Positions 14,989-23,964 of a stretch of DNA of 64,000 nt are shown here, piece after piece (within the stretch, counting starts at the first letter, position 1; each line of letters starts with the position of its first letter). Source of the DNA: VAZQ01 sp034669045. Lineage in GTDB: Bacteria; Pseudomonadota; Alphaproteobacteria; Rhizobiales; Xanthobacteraceae. The stretch is taken from the NCBI GenBank assembly GCA_034669045.1, contig JAXDOD010000085.1, forward strand, positions 1 through 64,000, in the 5' to 3' direction. A program made the position numbers and the translations under genes. The notes below the pieces were generated by a model that had not been told where the DNA came from, searched no databases, and worked only from the letters and a program-made list of their open reading frames with translations.

Positions 14989-16179
14989 TCACTGTCCCCC
15001 ATACAGCCAAGCGATGCCGTCGTAGGAGTCCTCGGGCGTGCGCGGTCCGAGCATCTGGTTGCGCAGCTCCGCCGCCGGGCCGCGCGCGTGATAAAAGTCG
15101 CCATAGACGCGCGCCATGATCTGCACCCGCGCGGTCCGAAGATAACGCTGCTGCACGTAGGCCTGGAACGCGGCCGGCAGATCGTCGGGCCGCTCCACGA
15201 CCTGCTCGGCCAGGCAGACGGCGTCCTCGGTGGCCATGGCGGCGCCCTGCGCGAGGTATTGCAGCATCGGATGCGCGGCGTCGCCAAGCAGCGCGACGCG
15301 TCCCTTGCTCCAGTCCTTGATCGGCTCGCGGTCGCACAAGACCCACATGCGCCAGGTCTCGATGCGCTCCAGCATGCGCAGGACTTCCGGCCGCTGGTCC
15401 TTGAAATGGGCCCACAGGTCGGCGGCGTCGGCCTCGGCATTCCAGCCTTCTTCGTAACGGTCGGAATGGAAAACCGCGACCAGGTTGTAGAGATCGCCGC
15501 GCCGCAGCGGATAATGCACGAAGTGCGTGCGCGGGCCGGCCCAGAGGATGACGTCGGGCCGCCAGAGGTCGGCGGGCACGTCCGCGCGCTTGAGCACCGC
15601 GCGGAAGGCGATATGGCCCGAAACCCGCGGCTTGCCGTCGCCCACGAGCCGGTCGCGGATTTTCGACCACATGCCGTCGCAGGCGATGAGCGCGCGTCCG
15701 CGGATGCGCTCGCCCGATGACAGGAGCACGGTGACGCCGTCGGCGTCGTCCTCATAGCCCTCGACGGTCTGCTGCGTTTCCAAGGTGACCAGGTTGTTGC
15801 CCAGGCAGGCATTGAGGATCGCGCCGTGGATGTCGGCGCGGTGGGTGACCGCGTAGGGGTACTGGAACTTCGCCAGGAAGCGCGGGTCGTCGAGCGGGAT
15901 GCGGGTGACGCGCTCGCCGGAAAGCGCGCAGCGCATTTCCATCGCCGGCGGCACGTGCGCATCGGCCAGCACCGCGTCCTTGAGGCCAATCCGGTCGAGC
16001 GCGCGGAAGATGTTGGGTCCGAGCTGGATGCCGGCGCCGATCTCCTTGAACTCGGGCGCCTGTTCCAGCACCCGGACCGCAACCCCCTTGCGCGCCAGCG
16101 CGTAGGCGGCCGCGAGGCCGCCGATGCCGCCGCCCGCGATCAGGATCGGCAGATCCCCGCCATGTCCTTGCGCCATCAT
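14989..16179 (-). CDS. FAD-dependent aromatic-ring monooxygenase, 3-hydroxybenzoate 6-hydroxylase-like
   Basis: A 396-aa group A flavoprotein hydroxylase. The N-terminal dinucleotide motif is GGGIGGLAAAYALARKG, the middle region has CDGMWSKIRDRL, and the second FAD motif is GDAAHPMLQYLAQGAAMATED. The overall pattern is closest to salicylate and 3-hydroxybenzoate 6-hydroxylases, which use NAD(P)H and O2. The start at 16179 or 16176 follows GGAAGGGACAGGG; the longer frame upstream is Arg/Pro-rich and unlikely. No ring-cleavage gene lies nearby, so the substrate is open. Confidence 0.82.
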   Translation of the reverse strand: MMAQGHGGDLPILIAGGGIGGLAAAYALARKGVAVRVLEQAPEFKEIGAGIQLGPNIFRALDRIGLKDAVLADAHVPPAMEMRCALSGERVTRIPLDDPRFLAKFQYPYAVTHRADIHGAILNACLGNNLVTLETQQTVEGYEDDADGVTVLLSSGERIRGRALIACDGMWSKIRDRLVGDGKPRVSGHIAFRAVLKRADVPADLWRPDVILWAGPRTHFVHYPLRRGDLYNLVAVFHSDRYEEGWNAEADAADLWAHFKDQRPEVLRMLERIETWRMWVLCDREPIKDWSKGRVALLGDAAHPMLQYLAQGAAMATEDAVCLAEQVVERPDDLPAAFQAYVQQRYLRTARVQIMARVYGDFYHARGPAAELRNQMLGPRTPEDSYDGIAWLYGGQ

Positions 16180-16389
16180 CCCCTGTCCCTTCCGGCACTG
16201 CAGGGCCGGGCGCGCAGGATAGCCGCTTTCGCGCGGCGATGAAATTGCGCCGCGCCGCGGTTCCATGCCACACCGGCGACGACGACCACGGCCCTCGGCC
16301 GCACAGTTGGGAATTGCGATTGCTCCGAAGCCCTTGCCCGGGCTAGATGAGGCGGGGTCGACGGGCAGCGTGAACCACGCTCACGCGTT

Positions 16390-16402
16390 GGAGGAATCGT
16401 TG
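16390..16402 (+). promoter_or_regulatory. Ribosome binding site that sets a TTG start
   Basis: GGAGG at 16390-16394 lies 5 nt before an in-frame TTG at 16400. Starting there gives a clean signal peptide and a 313-aa product, the same length as two paralogues at 35 and 37 kb. The upstream ATG at 16265 would add an Arg/Pro-rich stretch with no export signal. Confidence 0.7.
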
Positions 16403-17341
16403 GTCCAAATCGCATCGGTTATGGTCGTCGCGTCCTTGCTTGCGTTCGGTTTGGATGGACCCGCGCAAGCGCAACTGGGACGCACCTTCATTTCGGCGAA
16501 CGGCAGCGACGGCAATCCGTGCTCGCGCGCGCAGCCGTGCCGGACATTGCTCGGGGCCTACAACCAGACCAACGCGGGCGGCGAGATCAACGTGCTCGAC
16601 CCGGCCGGCTACGGCACGCTGACCATCGGCAAGTCGATCAGCATCGTGAACGACGGCGTCGGCTCGGCCGGCGTCCTGGTTCCCGCGGGGAGCGACGGCA
16701 TCGTGATCAATGCCGGCGCGAGCGCCGTGGTCAACCTGCGTGGTCTCGTCATCGAGGGCGCCGGCCAGGGGCAGAACGGCATCACCTTCCTTAGCGGACA
16801 GGCGCTGACGATCGAGAACTGCGTTATCCGCGGCCTCACCGGCAAGGGGATCAAGATCGAGACCGAGTCGGCGCTCATGCTGGCGGTGTCGAATACCCTC
16901 GTGGCCGACAACGGCAATATCGGAATCCACATCGTGACGACCGGCAGCAATCCGGTGAAGGCCTCATTCAACCGTGTTGAAATCCACGGCAACGGCAGCC
17001 ACGGCCTGCTCGTAGATGGGCGCGCCAGTATCGGCAACATCACGGCCACGGCCGTCGACAGCGTGTTCGCATACAATGGTGCCGCGGGCATCTTCGCCGC
17101 GTCCACCAGCGGGTCGTCGCCGACCACCATCACGGTGGTGCTTTCGACCTCCTCCCACAATGCAACCGGGCTGCAGGTGGGGAGCGACAACGCGGTCATC
17201 CGCCTCGGCCGTTCGAGCGTGACCGGAAACAACGCCGGCTGGACCGCCTTTCCGGGTGGATCGCTTTTGAGCTACGGCGACAATTACATCGACGGCAACG
17301 GCGGCGGCGAGAGCGCCCCGCCGGGCACCCCGACGAAGTAA
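16400..17341 (+). CDS. Secreted right-handed beta-helix repeat protein
   Basis: A 313-aa predicted extracytoplasmic protein. The signal peptide reads VQIASVMVVASLLAFG to PAQAQ. After RTFISANGSDGNPC comes a C-x5-C pair (CSRAQPC), then strand-turn repeats such as LTIGKSISIVNDG, IVINAGASAVVNLRGLVIEG and LTIENCVIRG, typical of pectate-lyase-like beta-helices. It ends LLSYGDNYIDGNG. Related genes lie at 17.6-18.4, 34.2-35.1, 35.3-36.2 and 36.6-37.5 kb. No catalytic residues can be assigned; it could be a polysaccharide-binding or structural surface protein. Confidence 0.82.
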   Translation: MVQIASVMVVASLLAFGLDGPAQAQLGRTFISANGSDGNPCSRAQPCRTLLGAYNQTNAGGEINVLDPAGYGTLTIGKSISIVNDGVGSAGVLVPAGSDGIVINAGASAVVNLRGLVIEGAGQGQNGITFLSGQALTIENCVIRGLTGKGIKIETESALMLAVSNTLVADNGNIGIHIVTTGSNPVKASFNRVEIHGNGSHGLLVDGRASIGNITATAVDSVFAYNGAAGIFAASTSGSSPTTITVVLSTSSHNATGLQVGSDNAVIRLGRSSVTGNNAGWTAFPGGSLLSYGDNYIDGNGGGESAPPGTPTK

Positions 17342-17366
17342 GCGATCTCTTGAAATCGCCGTTGTT

Positions 17367-17410
17367 TTGGTGAGCCCGGCCGGGGTCGAACCGCGACCTA
17401 TTGATTAAGA
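17367..17410 (-). pseudogene. Degraded 3' fragment of tRNA-Lys
   Basis: About 44 bases match the 3' half of the intact tRNA-Lys(TTT) at 18850-18924 in the same orientation, including the CCA end, the T-arm and part of the anticodon arm (TTAATCA). There are about five differences, including a deletion that breaks the T-stem. Upstream of the anticodon the match stops. It is not a working tRNA. The two copies flank a segment of about 1.5 kb, as the ends of a tRNA-targeted insertion would. Confidence 0.7.
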
Positions 17411-17539
17411 GCAGGTTTGCCAATGAAACCTGAGCGCGACCATACGGCAACATTCGATCCGCGTTTAAAGCGGACCTAGCGATGGTCGCGTTGACCCGGG
17501 TAAGCGGCTCTGCCGTTCGACGTCCGAGTGACCGGCTCA

Positions 17540-17573
17540 TGAAGACATCGTCACATTGAAGACATCGTCACAT
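17540..17573. repeat. Two tandem 17-bp direct repeats
   Basis: TGAAGACATCGTCACAT occurs twice head to tail, and a third partial unit (TCAAGACG) follows. It lies in the gap between the tRNA fragment and the frameshifted beta-helix gene. No function is apparent. Confidence 0.7.
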
Positions 17574-17585
17574 TCAAGACGACGG

Positions 17586-18409
17586 CTAGTTCAAATTTCG
17601 TTGCCCAACACTCTGGTAGTACAGGATATGATCGCAATTCTGCGCGATGGCGCATGATGGCCCCGTTCCTGAGACCAATGTTCCGTTGCCCGCTTGATTG
17701 GGGCTGGCAAATCCTGCTGCCCAGATCGTAATTTTGCTGGAGGAACCAGGACCGGAGAGAAAGCCGGGATCGTTCATGAAGTATGCGATCGTGTTGTCCA
17801 GAACGTTCCCCCCGAGATGCGGACCTGGGTCGGGCCGTAAGGCGGGAAAAAGCCGACAGGATCGCTACCCTCGCCGGTCGTTGAAATGCCGGTGCCGTTG
17901 CCGATCATATCGGTATCGACAACGTCCGACTTGGTGTTTGCGGCGATGCTCAAACCGGTGGTCAGTCGCGCCAGGCTGGAGCCTTTGATGATCAGCCGGC
18001 CATTGTTCAACTGAATGCCTGTGGTGTTTGCCGCGCCGGCACCGGTCACTTCCAGATTGCGAAGTATGACCAGATCGCTGGTCCCGGCATTGATGGTGAT
18101 CCCAATCGTGCCGGCCGCGACGGCGACGAAGGCGCCTTCCAGACCTTTTACTGTGACGGCTGTCGTGATCGTGAGCGGGCCGTAGCCGGCGGAGTCCAGA
18201 GCGACTATCTCGCCACTTGCCACGGTGACGCCGTAGGCAGCACCAAAGGTGCGGCATGGATTCGCCCGCGGACAATTCGCCGCGGTATTGGTGTCGCTCC
18301 CGGCACTGCTGACGAACGTGCGCAATGCGCTCGCCTGGGCCAACGGGACATGCGCAAATATCATCGCCATGACGGACAGGGACATTCGCATCGAGGTCTG
18401 GACGTTCAT
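17586..18409 (-). pseudogene. Secreted beta-helix protein gene broken by a frameshift
   Basis: Starting at 18409 (GGGAG upstream) the frame encodes a signal peptide, RTFVSSAGSDTN, a C-x5-C pair (CPRANPC) and beta-helix repeats, then runs into a stop at about 17774 after VRISGGTFWTTR. Adding one G in the six-base G tract (17808-17813) gives ISGGNVLDNTIAYFMNDPGF and restores a frame to 17586, ending YYQSVGQRNLN, for about 274 aa. So the gene is a pseudogene, is phase-variable, or carries a sequencing error. It is more distant from the other four family members. Confidence 0.7.
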
Positions 18410-18539
18410 GTGTCGCTCCCACTGTTCACGCAGATTGTTTAATGGATTTAGGCTGCATGCACCCAATAACAGCCCACGTTGTCCTGGCCGGGATGGAGAG
18501 CCCGTCGGTGGTCGTTGGCCCGGTTGGATCGCGCTGCGG

Positions 18540-18728
18540 CTATTCACTCCGTGCGAGCAGAACGACGTGGGCCACCAGACACACGGCGGAAAGCAGCCCT
18601 GCTCCGACCAGGCCAATCGTGAAGACCACCAAGTCGCTAAATTGCAGCGCTGAACTCATGACCCGATAAAGGATCAGAGCCGTTCCTGCCGCAGTCAGGA
18701 ATGGTATCGAGGGATGATCGCGCATCAT
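18540..18728 (-). CDS. Small two-helix membrane protein
   Basis: A 62-aa frame with two hydrophobic segments (IPFLTAAGTALILYRVM and LVVFTIGLVGAGLLSAVCLV) and a short charged end. No strong ribosome binding site precedes the ATG pair at 18728. It lies between the tRNA-Lys gene and the frameshifted beta-helix gene, on the same strand. No family is recognised; it could be a chance frame. Confidence 0.4.
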   Translation of the reverse strand: MMRDHPSIPFLTAAGTALILYRVMSSALQFSDLVVFTIGLVGAGLLSAVCLVAHVVLLARSE

Positions 18729-18849
18729 GGGCGTTTCAGATCACGCGGCATTGACCGATTCCTAAAAACGATCCCGGCGCCGCCGCGAGGTCCCGGTTAA
18801 TCGCGGCGCGCGTCTTGCCTGAAAATACGTTGTGACTCATTGCGTTATT

Positions 18850-18924
18850 TGGTGAGCCCGGCTGGGATCGAACCAGCGACCTACTGATTAAAAGTCAGAC
18901 GCTCTACCACTGAGCTACGGGCCC
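18850..18924 (-). tRNA. tRNA-Lys (anticodon TTT)
   Basis: On the minus strand the acceptor arms GGGCCCG and CGGGCTC pair (one G-U), the D-arm GCTCAGTGGTAGAGC is canonical, the anticodon loop is CTTTTAA, and the T-arm is GCTGG-TTCGATC-CCAGC. CCA is encoded. The anticodon TTT gives lysine. A decayed copy of its 3' half lies 1.45 kb away at 17367-17410. Confidence 0.93.
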
Positions 18925-19097
18925 TGCACCAGGCTGACGCCGCATGCTGCGTCATCGCGCGGTGTGTAGGGGGCGCTCCCCCTCTGGTCAATAGATGGGC
19001 AAAGGCGCCGGCGCTTTGCCCTGTCCAAGTCGGTCCGGTGGACCTATCTTTCATCTGATGGTGACCGGTCCGCGGTCCTCCGCCAGGAGCTGTTCCA

Positions 19098-20270
19098 ATG
19101 CCGATCGTCAACCGCATTGCCGACCTGCATGGCGATATCACCGCATGGCGGCGCGATCTCCATGCCCATCCGGAACTCCTCTATGACGTGCACCGCACCG
19201 CCGCGAGCGTGGCCGAGAAGCTCAAGGGTTTTGGCTGCGACGAGGTGGTGACCGGGATCGGCCGCACCGGGGTGGTCGGGGTCATCCGCGGGGGCAGGGC
19301 GGGGGCCGCCGACAAGGTGATCGGGCTGCGCGCCGACATGGACGCGTTGCCGATCGAGGAGGCGACCGACGTGCCCTACAAGTCCACCGTGCCCGGCAAG
19401 ATGCACGCCTGCGGACACGACGGCCACACCGCCATGCTGCTCGGCGCCGCGCGCTACCTTGCGGAGACGCGCAACTTCGCCGGCACCGCCGTGGTCATCT
19501 TCCAGCCGGCCGAGGAGGGCGGCGCGGGCGGCAAGGCGATGGTCCAGGACGGCCTGATGGAGCGCTTCCGCATCGAGGAAGTCTACGGGATGCACAACTA
19601 TCCCGGCCTTCCGGTCGGCCAGTTCGCGATCCGCCCGGGCCCGCTGATGGCGGCGGCCGACCGGCTGACCATCGCGATCGAGGGCAAGGGCGGCCACGCG
19701 GCGCGGCCGCATTTCTCGGTCGATACCGTCCTGGTGGGCGCCGCGATCGTCAGCCAGATCCAGTCGATCGTAGCGCGCAATGTCGATCCGCTGCAGGCGG
19801 CCGTGATCTCGATCTGCATGTTTCAGGCCGGCACGACCGATAACGTCATCCCGCAGACGGCGCTGTTGCGCGGCACCGCGCGCAGCCTCACGCCCAAGGT
19901 ACGCGACCTCCTTGAAGCGCGCCTGCACGAGGTGGTGGAGGGGACCGCGCGGCTCTACGGCGCCAAGGCCACGCTGACCTACAAGCGCGATTATCCGGTG
20001 ACGAGAAACCACGACCGCGAGACCGGCGTGGCGGCGGCGGTTGCAGCCGATGTGGTCGGCCGCGAGCGCGTCGACATCGACATGGCGCCGGTGATGGGCG
20101 CGGAGGATTTCTCGTTCATGCTGGAGGCGCGCCCGGGCGCCTTCATCTTCGTCGGCAACGGCGACAGCGCCGGCCTGCACCACCCGGCCTACGACTTCAA
20201 CGACGAGGTGATCCCGGTCGGAACCTCGTATTGGGTGAAGCTGGTGGAAACGGCGTTGCGCGGGCAGTAG
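19098..20270 (+). CDS. M20-family amidohydrolase (hippurate / N-acyl-amino-acid hydrolase type)
   Basis: A 390-aa cytoplasmic metallo-amidase. The N-terminus WRRDLHAHPELLYDVHRTA is characteristic of the HipO/AbgB-like M20D group. Metal-binding residues are in HACGHDGHTAM (Cys105, His107, His110), FQPAEEGGAGG and GMHNYPGLPVG; the C-terminal ligand region is MGAEDFSFML with HHPAYDFND. The dimerisation domain lies between. It removes acyl groups from amino acids or similar amides; the exact substrate is unknown. GGAGCTG precedes the ATG. It stands alone, downstream of the tRNA-Lys. Confidence 0.9.
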   Translation: MPIVNRIADLHGDITAWRRDLHAHPELLYDVHRTAASVAEKLKGFGCDEVVTGIGRTGVVGVIRGGRAGAADKVIGLRADMDALPIEEATDVPYKSTVPGKMHACGHDGHTAMLLGAARYLAETRNFAGTAVVIFQPAEEGGAGGKAMVQDGLMERFRIEEVYGMHNYPGLPVGQFAIRPGPLMAAADRLTIAIEGKGGHAARPHFSVDTVLVGAAIVSQIQSIVARNVDPLQAAVISICMFQAGTTDNVIPQTALLRGTARSLTPKVRDLLEARLHEVVEGTARLYGAKATLTYKRDYPVTRNHDRETGVAAAVAADVVGRERVDIDMAPVMGAEDFSFMLEARPGAFIFVGNGDSAGLHHPAYDFNDEVIPVGTSYWVKLVETALRGQ

Positions 20271-20331
20271 TCAGTCATCGGAGGTCGGTCATCAGAGCTG
20301 CAACAATCGCCGAAGACTGATCGCCGACTGA

Positions 20332-22983
20332 CTACTGGTTGCTGACCACCGATTCCTGATTGGCCGGAATCTGCGCCGGCGCCTCGGCGACGGCGGCCGG
20401 CTGCGGAAGCTGGGCAGCGACCTTGGCCTCGACGCTCCTCCAATAGGCGAAGTCGTTGAAGCGCGATCCCTCGACCAGGGCGACGGCGGCGGCCGCGATG
20501 AACGGCAGGCTCTGCACCACCAGAACGAGCGCGAAGATGTTGAGCTCGTGGATCTGCTTGTAGTTGGTGATGACCAGCGTGGCGGCGCCGATCAGCAGCA
20601 GCGCCGCCATCACCGCCTCCCAGAATGCCGGGAAGTCGGGGCCCTTGCGGGTGTGGCCGCCCTTGGCGGTGCGCGTGAAGGGAAGGCTCTCCTTCCAGAC
20701 GCCGAAGCCGACCGCGCGCGCCACCGTCCATTGCACCGACATGGCGGCGAACACCGCGCCCAGCATCTGTCCGGCCGGGATGCGCACGCGCAGGCGATAG
20801 AGCGCCACGAAATGCAGGAGCGATACCGCGAAAGCCGCGATGATCGGAATGGTGAGGATCTGGTCCGGGATGGCGATGCCGACGAAGGCGACCACCGGGA
20901 CCCAGAGCAGGTTGAGCATCGCGACCACGACGCCGATCGATTCGGCGCCCAGCCAGTTGAGCCAGCCGAACGCGTATTCGCGCTTCTGCTCGCGGGTCAG
21001 GCCGCGGGCGCCCGGCAGCAGATGCCGCCAGTGTTTCTTGAGAATCTGGAAACCGCCATAGGCCCAGCGGTGGCGCTGCTTCTTGTAGGCGTCGAAGGTG
21101 TCGGGCAGCAGGCCGTGGCCGTAACGCCGATTGGTATAGTGAATCTGCCAGCCGCACTCGAGCATGGTGAGGCCGAGATCGGTGTCCTCGACGATGGTGT
21201 CGCTCGACCAGCCGCCCGCCGCCACGATCGCGGCGCGGCGGATCAGGCACATGGTGCCATGGACGATGATGGCGTTCGCTTCGTTGCGCTGGACCATGCC
21301 GATGTCGAAGAAGCCGGCATATTCGCCGTTCATGGCATGGTGCATCACGGTGCGTTCGCCGTCGCGGTGGTCCTGCGGCGCCTGGATCATCCCGACCTTG
21401 GAATCGGCGAACACCGGCACCAGGTCCTTGAGCCAGTCCGGCCGTACCACGTAGTCGGCGTCGATGACGCCGATGATCTCGGCATCGTCGGCGGTGTGCG
21501 AGAGCGCCAGCCGCAGCGCGCCGGCCTTGTAGCCGCTCACGTTGTCCGCGTTGACGAACTTGAAGCGCTCGCCGAGCTCGCGGCAATGGTCCTCGATCGG
21601 CCGCCAGAACGCCGGGTCGGGCGTGTTGTTGATGACCACGACGCATTCGAAGTTCGGATATTCGAGCCGCGCCACCGCGTCGAGCGTCGCCTTGAGCATG
21701 TCGGGCGGCTCGTGATGGGCGGGAACGTGGATCGAGACTTTCGGTGCAAAACCCTCCGGTGCCGCGGCGGGCCCCACCAGCAGGCGCTGCGGGCCGCGCC
21801 CGAACGCGATCGCTGCGATCTCCTCGACGCGCGCCAGCGCGATTGCCACTAGCGGAATCAGCAGCAGGATGCCGAAGCCGAGCGCGAAGGCGGCGCCCCA
21901 GACGAAATAGTGCACGTTCCAGAAGGCGAAGACGATCGCCAGCCAGGCGCCGACCGCATTGGCCGCGACCGCGAGCGCGACGGCTTCCCCGACCGTGGCG
22001 CGCGGCTTTGCCAGGATCGGCAGCGACAGCAGCAGGCCGAGGAGGGCGGCGAGCCCGGCGACCTTCCAATGGTCCGGGTCGCTGACCGGGCCAGCCCAGG
22101 TGAACTTCGCCTGCCGCGAAGCGTCGAACAGACCCCAATACGGGCCGACGCCGCCTTCGTTGGTCTTCCACGGCTGATCGAAGGCTTCGATGATGTTGTA
22201 GTCGATGCCGTAGGCATCCGCGCGCGAAATGAAATCGCGGATCACGACCGCCTGCTCGATGCGGCCGGGATCGGCCTTGTGCATGTTGTAGCCGGCGCTC
22301 GGCCAGCCGAATTCCGCGATCACGATGCGTTTGCCGGGATGCGCGCGGCGCAGCTTGTCGTAGGCGAGGATGGAATGCTCGACCGCCTGCGTGGTAGTGA
22401 AGCCTTCCCAGTAGGGCAGGATATGGGCGGCGATGAAATCGACCGCGGAGGCGAGCTCCGGATGGTCGATCCAGACCGTCCAGATTTCGCCGGTCGTCAC
22501 CGGCACCGGCGATTGCCGCTTCACGCGCTGGATGATCTTGATGAGCTCGTCGACCGACTTCTCAGCGCGTAGCGTGGTCTCGTTGCCCACCACGATCGCG
22601 TTGACGTTGCTGTAGCGCTTGGCGAGCGCGAGCGCCTGCTGGATTTCGCGCTCGTTGCGCGCCTCGTTCTTGTCGATCCAGATGCCGACCGTGACTTTCA
22701 ATCCGAACTCGGCGGCGATGCCGGGAACCAGCTCGACGCCACCGGTCGACGAATAGGTGCGGATCGTGCGGGTATAGGGACTGAGCAGCTTGAGGTCCGC
22801 GCGGATCTGTTCGGCCGTCGGCCGATCGCCGTAATCGGGATGCTGAGCGCGCGAATAGGGCGAGTAGGAAACGCTCGCGAGCGGACCGTCGATGTTCGGG
22901 ACCGTTTGTTGCCGTTGGAGCAAAGTCCACAAGCCGGCATGCACGCACACGAGGAGCGCGACTACAGCAGCGACGGAGCGCAT
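20332..22983 (-). CDS. ndvB: Beta-1,3-glucan glucosyltransferase with GH17-like N-terminus (NdvB-type)
   Basis: An 883-aa inner-membrane protein. After an N-terminal membrane anchor, a GH17-like domain (about residues 35-310) has both catalytic-type glutamates: GNET near 133 and AEFGWPSAG near 223. Membrane helices follow, then a processive GT2 domain with IDADYVV (about 508), VEDTDLG (about 598) and QRHRW (about 637), then further helices. This fusion matches Bradyrhizobium NdvB, which makes cyclic beta-1,3/1,6-glucan for osmotic adaptation and symbiosis. It lies in line with the ndvD-like gene and close to ndvC. Confidence 0.85.
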   Translation of the reverse strand: MRSVAAVVALLVCVHAGLWTLLQRQQTVPNIDGPLASVSYSPYSRAQHPDYGDRPTAEQIRADLKLLSPYTRTIRTYSSTGGVELVPGIAAEFGLKVTVGIWIDKNEARNEREIQQALALAKRYSNVNAIVVGNETTLRAEKSVDELIKIIQRVKRQSPVPVTTGEIWTVWIDHPELASAVDFIAAHILPYWEGFTTTQAVEHSILAYDKLRRAHPGKRIVIAEFGWPSAGYNMHKADPGRIEQAVVIRDFISRADAYGIDYNIIEAFDQPWKTNEGGVGPYWGLFDASRQAKFTWAGPVSDPDHWKVAGLAALLGLLLSLPILAKPRATVGEAVALAVAANAVGAWLAIVFAFWNVHYFVWGAAFALGFGILLLIPLVAIALARVEEIAAIAFGRGPQRLLVGPAAAPEGFAPKVSIHVPAHHEPPDMLKATLDAVARLEYPNFECVVVINNTPDPAFWRPIEDHCRELGERFKFVNADNVSGYKAGALRLALSHTADDAEIIGVIDADYVVRPDWLKDLVPVFADSKVGMIQAPQDHRDGERTVMHHAMNGEYAGFFDIGMVQRNEANAIIVHGTMCLIRRAAIVAAGGWSSDTIVEDTDLGLTMLECGWQIHYTNRRYGHGLLPDTFDAYKKQRHRWAYGGFQILKKHWRHLLPGARGLTREQKREYAFGWLNWLGAESIGVVVAMLNLLWVPVVAFVGIAIPDQILTIPIIAAFAVSLLHFVALYRLRVRIPAGQMLGAVFAAMSVQWTVARAVGFGVWKESLPFTRTAKGGHTRKGPDFPAFWEAVMAALLLIGAATLVITNYKQIHELNIFALVLVVQSLPFIAAAAVALVEGSRFNDFAYWRSVEAKVAAQLPQPAAVAEAPAQIPANQESVVSNQ

Positions 22984-23040
22984 GAAGAAGCAACCACGCG
23001 GGGCAGGAAAAACAGTGGCCCGAACCCGTCCCCTAGGTTC

Positions 23041-23072
23041 GACTAAGCACGTTATTTCAACGTACCTTAGTC
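23041..23072. promoter_or_regulatory. Inverted repeat in the ndvB leader
   Basis: GACTAAG and CTTAGTC form a 7-bp inverted repeat around an AT-rich centre holding ACGT-like steps. It lies in the 203-bp gap between the ndvD-like gene and ndvB, about 60 bp before the ndvB start. It could be an operator or an mRNA hairpin. There is no T-run, so a terminator is less likely. Confidence 0.35.
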
Positions 23073-23186
23073 AGTGGCGTCCGATCAAGTAGTAATCGGC
23101 CGTGGCGAATATAGGGCAGCAACTGCGCAGAACAAAAATAGTTCCGGCGACGGTTTAGACATGAAATTTATGAACGACTGTACAGC

Positions 23187-23663
23187 TTAGCGGTTGGTCG
23201 TCGTCGAAGGCGCAGCCGCCGCGGACGGTTGCGATGCGGTGCCATCCAGGGTTGGATTGATCCAGCAGGAATGCGCGCGTGCCGACAGCGTCTCCGGTGA
23301 CTTGGGATCGATGTTTCCCTGCCGGACGAGGCAGCGGAACGTCGCCTGGATGTGGCCGGAGGGACAGCCGAAGCGATCGTAGAGCTCAAGATGGCGAAAG
23401 GCGGTGTCGAGGTCGTCGCGCCAGAGCAGGCTCACCACCCGGCGGCCGAGCCAGACGCACTCCGGATTGGAGGCAGGGCCGCCGAGGAGCTTGGCGGCTT
23501 CAGCGAATTCGTCGATCTTCTTTTGGCTGTCCGCCTCGGTGGGCTGCTGACGCTGGTTTCCAGCCTTGGGGTCGACGCTCTGAGCAAAACCCGGATCGAG
23601 CGCAAAAATCAGCACCGCTGCGCCCACGGCGCCGGCGGCGATACGCATACTGGTGAAACACAT
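23187..23663 (-). CDS. ndvD: Conserved secreted protein of the ndv locus (NdvD-like)
   Basis: A 158-aa protein with a signal peptide (MRIAAGAVGAAVLIFAL to GFAQS). The mature part is helical (KKIDEFAEAAKLLGG) with four cysteines in PECVWLGRR, FGCPSG, FRCLV and HSCWIN, and a low-complexity Ala/Ser/Pro/Thr tail. No enzymatic motif. Its place between ndvB and ndvC matches a small gene that I recall as ndvD, needed for glucan synthesis in Bradyrhizobium. The symbol rests on position and general features, not on an alignment. Confidence 0.6.
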   Translation of the reverse strand: MCFTSMRIAAGAVGAAVLIFALDPGFAQSVDPKAGNQRQQPTEADSQKKIDEFAEAAKLLGGPASNPECVWLGRRVVSLLWRDDLDTAFRHLELYDRFGCPSGHIQATFRCLVRQGNIDPKSPETLSARAHSCWINPTLDGTASQPSAAAAPSTTTNR

Positions 23664-23964
23664 GGTTGCTCAGACTTTACAGGGCCAACTGGCCGATTGC
23701 TCCCCGATATGAAGACCGGTTTCGGCCTTCACCCCGACACCCGCACGGGCCTGGCGCTGTTTGAGACGTCCGAGCGCGCCGGCCGTGTCCAGCACGCCGC
23801 TGCGACTGATTAAAGCAGTCGCGGGTCCGGCCGCCAATAGATACGGCGGAAAAATTACGACGGCGTGACCCGACCTCGGCTGGCGTTGCGGCTCCCGACC
23901 GGCCCGCTCACTCGTCCGCCGCCGGTGCCGCGCTTGGCACCGGCGAAGCGGCACGATAAGCCGA
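23664..23964. promoter_or_regulatory. Divergent ndvD/ndvC control region
   Basis: About 300 bp without a gene between the divergent ndvD-like and ndvC-like genes. It holds an inverted repeat GCGACTG-N7-CAGTCGC at 23802-23822, roughly midway, with an AT-rich loop (ATTAAAG). This is a candidate operator shared by both directions. I see no clear promoter hexamers. Confidence 0.4.

Noticed and set aside
17367..17440. A second tRNA gene
   Set aside because: Only the 3' half matches tRNA-Lys; the T-stem is broken and no D-arm or acceptor 5' strand follows.
17540..17573. CRISPR-like repeats (also at 46207-46252)
   Set aside because: Repeats are directly abutting, only two or three units, with no spacers and no cas genes.
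20548..21852. Long frames antisense to ndvB, glmS, recG, mfd and other genes
   Set aside because: These are shadows of GC-rich codon use. They have Arg/His/Asp-rich, low-complexity translations and no domains, and the opposite strand carries clear conserved proteins.
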